60,235 nucleotides of DNA, from positions 1 to 60,235 of the forward strand of contig JASBUG010000020.1 in NCBI GenBank assembly GCA_030148025.1, written 5' to 3'. Under the pieces are notes generated by a model. The model saw nothing but the letters and a program-made list of their open reading frames with translations, made no database searches and was not told the origin of the DNA. The position numbers and the translations under genes were made by a program. Source of the DNA: Flavobacteriaceae bacterium (GTDB lineage Bacteria > Bacteroidota > Bacteroidia > Flavobacteriales > Flavobacteriaceae). Shown here piece by piece: positions 54,495 through 60,235 of this stretch; the stretch's first letter is position 1, and the number at the start of each line of letters is the position of its first letter.

Positions 54495-55619
54495 ATGGAC
54501 TACCATATTAACATATTCAATTTATTAATTGGTTTTGGAATGCTTCAGGGGTTTGTCTTTGGAGCATTGCTTTGTTATAAAAGCAAGTTTAAAGGTGCAC
54601 AATTCTTTTTAGGACTTACAGTGTTATTCTTGTCTTTTTACCTTTTATGGGTACTGAAATACGATTATGGCTTTCAAAAGCAATACCCCGAACTTCAATT
54701 CTTACCAGTGTTGTTTTTATGGGGAATAGGGCCAGCGTTTTATGCTTATTTAAGATTTTTGTTTAGTAAACCTATTCCAAAAATTCAATTAAAATGGATG
54801 TTCTTACCACTCTTAATTGAGATTTTGTATTTCAATTTTGCTACTTTAATATCTGTTGTAAACAAAATGGATGTTAACAATCTAAATGGTTTCGAGAGGT
54901 TTGTGGTACTTCGTTTATTTTCAGTTGAACATATTGTTGGCTTAATTATAATTGGGTGCTTTCTTTTTAAAAGCTTTAAGTTACTTCAGGAAGCTAATGT
55001 ACTATACGCTTCAAATAAAATTAGAAGTATCCTTATTTGCTTTGGGTTGCTTTGGCTTATATGGGTGCCTTATACCATTATTGATGTAGTATATTACAAT
55101 TTTGGTTTTCCACCTTCAAAATTCTATACGTTCTATATTCTTTTTGCTATACTTACTTATGGAATTGGATTTTATGGTTTTAGAATTAGTGACAGAACTT
55201 TTGCTGAAGTGGCACTTCCAAACGATAGGCAGGATAGTATAGAAAGTGAAGACTCTATAAGTGTTACAGAAGAGCAGAAATCTTTAGCCTTGCAATTAGA
55301 TGCAACAATGAAAAGCGACAAATGCTACTTAGATCCAGATCTAAACCTTTCTAGATTTTCTGAAATTGTATCACTTCATCCAAATAAAGTATCAGCTATT
55401 ATCAATACAGTTTTAGAACAATCATTTAGAGACTATGTAAATGCTTACCGTGTTGAGGAGTTTAAATATTTAGCTCAAGATTACGATCTTAAATCTCGTA
55501 CTATACTAAGTCTCGCCCACGATTCTGGATTTAATTCAAAGGCTTCGTTTAATAGAGCATTCAAAAAATTCTCTGATATTACACCAGCAGAATATTTAGA
55601 GAATTTGAATAAAAACTAG
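54495..55619 (+). CDS. Membrane-anchored AraC-family regulator
   Basis: 374 residues: seven hydrophobic segments in residues 1-235, then an acidic linker (EDSISVTEEQKS) and an AraC HTH at about 275-370 (LSRFSEIVSLHPNKVSAIIN ... YLAQDYDLKSRTILSLAHDS, FNRAFKKFSDITPAEYL). It should respond to a membrane or envelope signal and bind DNA from the membrane. A -7 match TATTTTTG at 54480-54487 ends only eight bases before the ATG, so the transcript may be leaderless. The next two genes each carry one copy of a 31-bp upstream element that may be its target. Confidence 0.9.
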   Translation: MDYHINIFNLLIGFGMLQGFVFGALLCYKSKFKGAQFFLGLTVLFLSFYLLWVLKYDYGFQKQYPELQFLPVLFLWGIGPAFYAYLRFLFSKPIPKIQLKWMFLPLLIEILYFNFATLISVVNKMDVNNLNGFERFVVLRLFSVEHIVGLIIIGCFLFKSFKLLQEANVLYASNKIRSILICFGLLWLIWVPYTIIDVVYYNFGFPPSKFYTFYILFAILTYGIGFYGFRISDRTFAEVALPNDRQDSIESEDSISVTEEQKSLALQLDATMKSDKCYLDPDLNLSRFSEIVSLHPNKVSAIINTVLEQSFRDYVNAYRVEEFKYLAQDYDLKSRTILSLAHDSGFNSKASFNRAFKKFSDITPAEYLENLNKN

Positions 55620-55621
55620 GC

Positions 55622-55651
55622 TCAAAATATATAATGAGTCGATTTTAATCT
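55622..55651 (+). promoter_or_regulatory. Upstream element A before serine hydrolase 1
   Basis: 30 bases immediately after the AraC gene's stop. They align with 57100-57130, with only three mismatches and a one-base gap; the core TGAGTCGATTT is identical. Both elements end 51 bases before a start codon, and the bases that follow them (TTTGCA ... TTCATC) are also alike. Candidate binding site of the AraC regulator, or remains of a gene duplication. Confidence 0.55.
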
Positions 55652-55701
55652 CTCCCTTGTTGTTTTTTGCATGAATATTTCATCTTCAAAAACCATAACA
55701 A

Positions 55702-57096
55702 ATGAACAACACTTTCAAATCACTGCTTGCAGTATTTCTATTCTGTTTCAGTTTTACAATTCAGGCTCAAGACTATATTAATAAAATTGATACTTTACTT
55801 AAAGCAAATGTAAATAGCACTAAACCGTTTAGCGGGTCTGTTTTAGTAGCACAAAAAGGAAAAATAATATATCGTGGAGCATTTGGCTTGTCCAATCTAG
55901 AAACAAACACAAAGAACACGATTAATTCTAAATACTTTATTGGTTCTATAACTAAACTATATACTGCAGTTGCAATACTTCAGTTAATAGAAAAGAAACA
56001 AATTCATTTTACAGATAAGCTGTCCAAATGGTTACCAGAAATCAATAACTCTGAAAAAATCACTATCCATCATTTACTAACTCATCAATCTGGATTAGTA
56101 AGAGATTCTAAGCAAGATTATGATGCAGAGGTAACCTATCAAGAGCGTTTGTTTTCAGTAAAGAATGATTCTTTGCGATTTCAACCAGGAGAAAAGGAAA
56201 GATACTCTAGCGTTGGTTTTTATGCACTAACATATATTTTGGAGACCGTATCTGGAATGCCTTTCGAAGATTATTTTGACAAGTACATTTTTACTCCTGC
56301 TGAAATGCAAAATACTGGAGTGAAAAAATCTAAAAATCAAAGCATTGATAATTTATCTCAAGGAATTGGTAGTGCTGTTGATGCATATGGTGTTACAGAT
56401 ATTGGTCCAGCAAGATATTTTGATAGCTATTCGTTTGCAGGAGGAGGCTCGTTATATTCTACGATAGACGATATGTATGCGTTTTTTACCGCTTTAGAAA
56501 GTGGTAAACTATTGTCTTATAATACTGTTAGGATGATGAAGCTTAAATGGCCCGTAGAAAAACCAAATAAAAGAACACGATTATATCATAGTTATGGCTG
56601 GGAGATCTACGATTATTCTAATGAAGAAAGACCTTTTTTAATGATTGATTATGCAGGAAAGATCTATGGTTACAAATCCATGATTCGCTATTATGAGAAT
56701 GATGATATCGTTATCATAGCGTTATGCAATAGTAGATATAGTGAGCGTAGTCGTTTGGGATCAAATATTAGAAAAATTTTGTTAGACAAACCTTATGAGC
56801 TCCCAGAAGCAGCACCAAAACCTCTAAATCTAACTAGATCTATGAAAAAGCATCTAGGTGTATACGATTTTCCATCTGAAAAAACTACAGTAGAAATTAA
56901 AATGATCAACAATAAATATACGCTCACGTCTCATGGTGATAAACCTGTTTATATTCATCCTATTGATGAGTATACGTTTCAAGCAAAAACAATTCCTTTA
57001 AAAATAACTTTCCATCCTACTTCAAAGCGAAAAACACAATCATTAGAATTTAATTTCGATAATAAAATGGTAGAAACTCTATCAAGAAAAAAATAG
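55702..57096 (+). CDS. Serine hydrolase, class C beta-lactamase family, 1
   Basis: 464 residues with a signal peptide (FSFTIQAQDY). The class C/esterase-type motifs are SxxK at Ser82-Lys85 (GSITKLYT) and Y168-S-S170 (ERYSSVGFY); the third box is weaker (YGYKSMIRYYEN). A C-terminal lipocalin-like domain (residues about 370-464, YTLTSHGDKPVYIHP) follows. Substrate could be D-amino-acid esters/peptides or a peptidoglycan fragment; family members are poor at splitting beta-lactams. It is downstream of the AraC gene and upstream of a paralogue. Confidence 0.9.
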   Translation: MNNTFKSLLAVFLFCFSFTIQAQDYINKIDTLLKANVNSTKPFSGSVLVAQKGKIIYRGAFGLSNLETNTKNTINSKYFIGSITKLYTAVAILQLIEKKQIHFTDKLSKWLPEINNSEKITIHHLLTHQSGLVRDSKQDYDAEVTYQERLFSVKNDSLRFQPGEKERYSSVGFYALTYILETVSGMPFEDYFDKYIFTPAEMQNTGVKKSKNQSIDNLSQGIGSAVDAYGVTDIGPARYFDSYSFAGGGSLYSTIDDMYAFFTALESGKLLSYNTVRMMKLKWPVEKPNKRTRLYHSYGWEIYDYSNEERPFLMIDYAGKIYGYKSMIRYYENDDIVIIALCNSRYSERSRLGSNIRKILLDKPYELPEAAPKPLNLTRSMKKHLGVYDFPSEKTTVEIKMINNKYTLTSHGDKPVYIHPIDEYTFQAKTIPLKITFHPTSKRKTQSLEFNFDNKMVETLSRKK

Positions 57097-57099
57097 GGT

Positions 57100-57130
57100 T
57101 CAAAATACATATTGAGTCGATTTGAAATCT
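57100..57130 (+). promoter_or_regulatory. Upstream element B before serine hydrolase 2
   Basis: 31 bases aligned to the element at 55622-55651, with the shared core TGAGTCGATTT. It starts four bases after the stop of hydrolase 1 and ends 51 bases before the ATG of hydrolase 2, so the distance to the gene is conserved. Confidence 0.55.
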
Positions 57131-57181
57131 ATATAAGCGGTTATTTGCAATAAATAATTCATCAATTAAAAAAAGAACTAA

Positions 57182-58549
57182 ATGAAAAAGATCATACTTA
57201 TTTTAATACTGCTTGTAGTATCTCCACTAGTAGCACAAAAACAAAAAGAGTTTAATTTTGAAGGTTTTGATGCAAAAGCCGACGCCTATATTAATGCAAT
57301 TAAAAATGTAGGTGAATTTAGTGGAACTATTTTGGTAGCTCATAAAGGCAACATTAAATACCACAAAGGGTTTGGAATGGCAAGTAGAAGATTCAACATT
57401 CCTAACAGTGTTGATACTAAATTCAGAGTAGGCTCAGTCACCAAAAGTTTTACTGCTATTGGCATTTTAAAGCTAGTTGAACAAGGAAAGTTATCACTGG
57501 ATGATAAACTTTCTAAGTTTCACAAAGATTTTCCTTTTGCTAATAAAATTCAAATAAAGCACTTGTTGTCTCATACTTCTGGTTTAAAACGTGATATTAA
57601 ATTCCCAGATAAAACAAAAAAGTACAAATTAGATGAGTTGATAAAAATGTCTGAAGTAGATTCATTGTTATACAATCCAGGAACCAAGATGAGCTATTCT
57701 AATTGCGGTTATGTGCTATTGCAATCTATTCTAGAACAGCTAACAGGAGCTGATTATGAAACATATATTACTGCAGAAGTTTTACATCCTTTAGGATTAT
57801 ATAATACAGGAGTTGAAGATCCATTATTACCACCTATGGGTTTAGCTGATGGATTTAATAGTGGTAAGGATAAAAATGGAAACTACAGTATTATTGAATC
57901 TCACATGTCCTCTCATGGGTACCCTGATGCTGTTGGAGCAATGTATTCTACCACGGAGGACATGATGAAATTTAGCAGACTAATAGGGAAAAGCAATATT
58001 TTAAGTAAAGAAAGTTGGAAGAAAGCATTAACACCTTTCTTAGATAGTGGTAGAGGTTATAATTGGGGCTTTGGTTTTAATATCATGAAAGGAAAAACAA
58101 CTACTGTCTATAATCATAATGGACGAACTTCAGGGTTTAGATGTGGATATTTTCAGTTAGCCGAAGATGACCTAACTGTTATTATTCTTGGAAACTATAA
58201 TAATGCTGCTAGAGAAGATATTGTAAGAGCTTTTCAGAAAATGTTATTAAGCAAAGAGTATTACCAACCACAGCATTATGAAGTTATAGGTAGTGATAAC
58301 TTGAACTTAGACGACTTTGTTGGAGAATATAAAACCGCAGAGTTTCCGTTTAAAATATTAAAATTCAAAAATGAACTCTATGTATCTTCTCATGGTGATC
58401 CACCTGCAAAACTCGTTCCTTATGAAACAGATGCATTTTTCTGTAAATACTTCGATTTAAATATAAAGTTTGAGAGAGAAGGAGGAGAGGTAATAGGCTG
58501 CAACTGGAATTATAAAATTCAGAAATTAAAGGCTAAAAAGCTTGAGTAA
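57182..58549 (+). CDS. Serine hydrolase, class C beta-lactamase family, 2
   Basis: 455 residues with a signal peptide (residues 1-18, SPLVAQ). Paralogue of the preceding gene. SxxK at Ser85-Lys88 (GSVTKSFTAIG), Tyr172-Ser-Asn174 (MSYSNCGY) and HNGRTSGF as the third box are all intact, so catalytic activity is well supported. The C-terminal 100 residues form a lipocalin-like domain (ELYVSSHGDPPAKLVPYETD). It probably works in the periplasm. The next gene, BlaI, starts 106 bases downstream, but its own operator lies in this gap. Confidence 0.9.
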   Translation: MKKIILILILLVVSPLVAQKQKEFNFEGFDAKADAYINAIKNVGEFSGTILVAHKGNIKYHKGFGMASRRFNIPNSVDTKFRVGSVTKSFTAIGILKLVEQGKLSLDDKLSKFHKDFPFANKIQIKHLLSHTSGLKRDIKFPDKTKKYKLDELIKMSEVDSLLYNPGTKMSYSNCGYVLLQSILEQLTGADYETYITAEVLHPLGLYNTGVEDPLLPPMGLADGFNSGKDKNGNYSIIESHMSSHGYPDAVGAMYSTTEDMMKFSRLIGKSNILSKESWKKALTPFLDSGRGYNWGFGFNIMKGKTTTVYNHNGRTSGFRCGYFQLAEDDLTVIILGNYNNAAREDIVRAFQKMLLSKEYYQPQHYEVIGSDNLNLDDFVGEYKTAEFPFKILKFKNELYVSSHGDPPAKLVPYETDAFFCKYFDLNIKFEREGGEVIGCNWNYKIQKLKAKKLE

Positions 58550-58626
58550 ATTAAAAGGGATACAAAATGTATTCCTTTTAATTTTTCAATTCTATTTTTC
58601 GAACACACTTTTTAGATTAAAAAAAC

Positions 58627-58644
58627 GTTCTATATTTGTAGAAT
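58627..58644 (+). promoter_or_regulatory. BlaI-type operator O1 overlapping the blaI-like promoter
   Basis: GTTCTATATTTGTAGAAT is nearly a perfect inverted repeat (GTTCTA...TAGAAC in copies O2 and O3). It contains TATATTTG, a match to the -7 consensus TAnnTTTG, and lies 11 bases before the ATG of the BlaI gene, so a bound repressor would block its promoter. Confidence 0.7.
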
Positions 58645-58655
58645 ATTTATTTGAT

Positions 58656-59030
58656 ATGATACGATTCTCAGCAATAGAAGAAAAAGTTATGCATTTATTA
58701 TGGCATAAAGGCAAAGCATTTATGAAAGAGCTTATAGATGATTTTGGAGAACCTAGACCAGCAAAAACAACAATGGCCACTCATTTAAAACGTATGACAG
58801 ATAAAGGGTACATTGCATATTATGAAAATGGTTCAAAGCGCGAATATTATCCATTGATTAAAAAAGAAGCTCATTCAACCAACCGTGTAAATAAATTAGT
58901 AAAAGACTTTTTTAATGATTCTGCAGCACAATTAGCTTCCTTTTGCACAACTGAAACAAATATCTCTACTGAAGAACTTAAGAAACTTAGAGAGTTGATC
59001 GATCAACAAATTGAAAAGAAGAAAAAATGA
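58656..59030 (+). CDS. BlaI/MecI-family transcriptional repressor
   Basis: 124 residues from the ATG at 58656; the frame is open further upstream, but that would run through the operator and hairpin region. Winged-helix DNA-binding domain: SAIEEKVMHLLWHKGKAFMK, then PAKTTMATHLKRMTDKGYI and the dimerisation part EELKKLRELIDQQIEKKKK. BlaI repressors bind inverted repeats in front of target promoters and are cleaved when an M56 membrane peptidase is active. The M56 gene follows with a four-base overlap. It probably represses itself and the gene starting at 60102. Confidence 0.92.
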   Translation: MIRFSAIEEKVMHLLWHKGKAFMKELIDDFGEPRPAKTTMATHLKRMTDKGYIAYYENGSKREYYPLIKKEAHSTNRVNKLVKDFFNDSAAQLASFCTTETNISTEELKKLRELIDQQIEKKKK

Positions 59031-59998
59031 TTTTGTTCCTTATTAAATCTACAATTTGTTTAGCATTACTTTATACATTTTATAAAGTACTTCTAGAGGC
59101 TACTAAAATGCATCATTTTAATAGGTTTTATTTACTATCGATTATCGCTTTATCACTAGTAATTCCAAACATTACTCTATTTATAGAACATTCTTTATTG
59201 GCAAACATTAGCGAATTAAACGCTGTAACATCTAAAGCTCTATTTTATCAAAATATTGTAAGCATACTTAAAATTATATATAGTATTGGAATAGCAGTTT
59301 TAAGTTTACGGTTTTTAAGAAATCTAATTGTTGTTTTAAAGAACATTGTTACAAATGAAAAATTAAGCTTTAATAATTATAATTTGATTTTGGTAAAAGA
59401 TAAGGTCTTACCTCATTCCTTTTTTAATTTTATATTTATTAATAGAGAAGATTATAAAGAAGGCAAAGTAAACGACGAACTGTTAACGCATGAAAGATCA
59501 CATGTTAAAGGGTGGCATACTATTGATGTTCTTTTGGTAGAAGTATTTTATATTGTATTCTGGTTTAATCCTTTAGCACTACTTATAAAAAAGGCTGTCA
59601 AGCTTAATCATGAATATATTGCAGATCAAGATGTAATTCATACACACAAAAACAAAGCTTTTTATCAAAACTTACTTCTTAGTGTTGCGACTTGGAATAA
59701 TCAAATCAACTTATCAAGTAATCTTAATTATGCTTTAACAAAGAAACGTTTTGAAATGATGGCTAAGGGTAGATGTAAAAAAAATATCAGATTAACTAAA
59801 ATTATCTTAGCTCCATTTATTCTAATCATCTTTTTATTATTCTCTAATAATTCTGCTCCTATAAAGAGAAATCTTGAGCACAATAGTTTTTGGTCAAACC
59901 CAACCCATACTTATTTTACTGATCATGCTAATAGTTATGAGCATGATGGTTCTGAATTAACAGAACGATCACATTCTGAAAACGATTCTCATCGTTAA
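59027..59998 (+). CDS. M56-family membrane metallopeptidase (BlaR1-like, no sensor domain)
   Basis: 323 residues, four membrane helices (residues about 3-20, 35-52, 75-97, 262-280). The zinc site is HERSH (His155-Glu156-x-x-His159) with a further Glu in NHEYIADQD. BlaR1 itself carries an extracellular penicillin-binding domain at the C terminus; here the chain ends 45 residues after the last helix in a short Ser/His-rich tail, so how it senses a signal is open. It overlaps the repressor gene by four bases (ATGA). It should cleave, or trigger cleavage of, the BlaI repressor. Confidence 0.92.
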   Translation: MILFLIKSTICLALLYTFYKVLLEATKMHHFNRFYLLSIIALSLVIPNITLFIEHSLLANISELNAVTSKALFYQNIVSILKIIYSIGIAVLSLRFLRNLIVVLKNIVTNEKLSFNNYNLILVKDKVLPHSFFNFIFINREDYKEGKVNDELLTHERSHVKGWHTIDVLLVEVFYIVFWFNPLALLIKKAVKLNHEYIADQDVIHTHKNKAFYQNLLLSVATWNNQINLSSNLNYALTKKRFEMMAKGRCKKNIRLTKIILAPFILIIFLLFSNNSAPIKRNLEHNSFWSNPTHTYFTDHANSYEHDGSELTERSHSENDSHR

Positions 59999-60035
59999 GA
60001 TCCATTAATCTAGTTAATCAAATGTTAATTTTTAT

Positions 60036-60053
60036 GTTCTAATTTTGTAGAAC
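60036..60053 (+). promoter_or_regulatory. BlaI-type operator O2
   Basis: GTTCTAATTTTGTAGAAC has perfect 6-bp arms. It includes TAATTTTG, a match to the -7 consensus, so it is probably both promoter and operator for the gene at 60102. The next copy starts 27 bases later. Confidence 0.75.
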
Positions 60054-60062
60054 AATAATAAA

Positions 60063-60080
60063 GTTCTAATATTGTAGAAC
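60063..60080 (+). promoter_or_regulatory. BlaI-type operator O3
   Basis: GTTCTAATATTGTAGAAC differs from O2 at one base, and both are followed by AATAATA-like sequence. It lies 21 bases before the ATG at 60102. Two tandem sites should give strong, cooperative repression. Confidence 0.75.
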
Positions 60081-60101
60081 AATAATCATAAACAATTAAA
60101 G

Positions 60102-60235
60102 ATGTATAAAAAAATCAACATGAATAAAATAGTAACAAGGCTATTTATATTGCCACTATTTGTAGCAGCATTAGGACTATGGTCTTGCGAATCACATGCA
60201 CAAAAGAAAACAGATAAAACACATGTAGAAGAAAA
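60102..60235 (+). CDS. Exported protein controlled by the BlaI pair, truncated by window end
   Basis: The first 44 codons are visible, starting with ATG at 60102 (a second in-frame ATG lies at 60120). The product has a short basic start, a hydrophobic stretch (LFILPLFVAALGLWS) and a cysteine (WSCES), which may be a lipobox, then SHAQKKTDKTHVEE. It is therefore exported or a lipoprotein. Its tandem BlaI-type operators and position after an M56 gene make it the probable effector of this BlaI-M56 system; what it does cannot be seen here. Confidence 0.65.
   Translation, partial: MYKKINMNKIVTRLFILPLFVAALGLWSCESHAQKKTDKTHVEE

Noticed and set aside
1..60235. Prophage, insertion sequence, CRISPR or defence island
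   Set aside because: No transposase, integrase, cas, restriction or phage genes and no regular repeat-spacer array were found; the DEAH helicase at 30.2 kb stands alone.

Overview
This is about 60 kb of AT-rich chromosome from a member of the Bacteroidota, almost certainly a marine Flavobacteriaceae close to Winogradskyella, Psychroserpens or Olleya. The basis is the bacillithiol enzyme BshA, fused E1 alpha/beta of a branched-chain 2-oxoacid dehydrogenase, ExbD of the flavobacterial type, -7 elements of the TAnnTTTG type, few Shine-Dalgarno sites, and many flavobacterial lipoprotein signals. I see no rRNA, tRNA, CRISPR array, insertion sequence, integrase or phage gene. The window looks like ordinary chromosome with lineage-specific accessory operons. 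It is cut inside a gene at both ends.

Left third (1-17.3 kb): the end of an Fe-S oxidoreductase, an envelope protein, a long GH3/beta-lactamase-fold fusion overlapping or abutting bshA, a GH109-like oxidoreductase, and a minus-strand ECF sigma operon. A plus-strand run follows: aroC, a glutamate/aspartate-type symporter, a GshB-like ATP-grasp ligase, a mercaptopyruvate-type sulfurtransferase, a TerB-like helical protein, an N-formylglutamate amidohydrolase and a QEGLA-motif metallopeptidase. The last five look like a pathway that joins and cleaves amino-acid conjugates.

Middle (17.3-35 kb): a DCC oxidoreductase and an Smr-less MutS2, then ung flanked by two paralogous tiny membrane-protein genes, one of which uses TTG. 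Next come a signal-less periplasmic-binding-fold protein, a nucleoside phosphorylase, a SUI1 factor, a 2OG-Fe(II) oxygenase, the fused E1, a fatty-acid hydroxylase family protein, a membrane dipeptidase, an orphan ExbD, a DEAH helicase and the first of two 1.1-kb-residue BNR-repeat proteins.

35-39.5 kb holds the most system-like locus. It has four minus-strand genes: a secreted protein with about nine SDHY repeats, a LytS-type histidine kinase, a second kinase-like protein that has lost its phospho-accepting His, and a LytTR response regulator. The repeat-protein gene has a -7 box and two 15-bp direct repeats with a 21-bp period, the spacing that LytTR regulators use. Two mutually exclusive hairpins sit at the start codon of the kinase. 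I read this as an autoregulated envelope-sensing circuit.

Right third (39.5-60 kb): a VTT membrane protein, topB, two small secreted proteins with a LuxR-type regulator, the second BNR protein followed by an S9 peptidase and an SDR, then a cluster of serine hydrolases. The cluster comprises a class A beta-lactamase fold protein, an S41/TPR protein, a membrane-anchored AraC regulator, and two class-C-like hydrolases preceded by a duplicated 31-bp upstream element. The window closes with a BlaI/M56 pair and three matching operators that overlap predicted -7 boxes, the last two in front of a truncated exported-protein gene.
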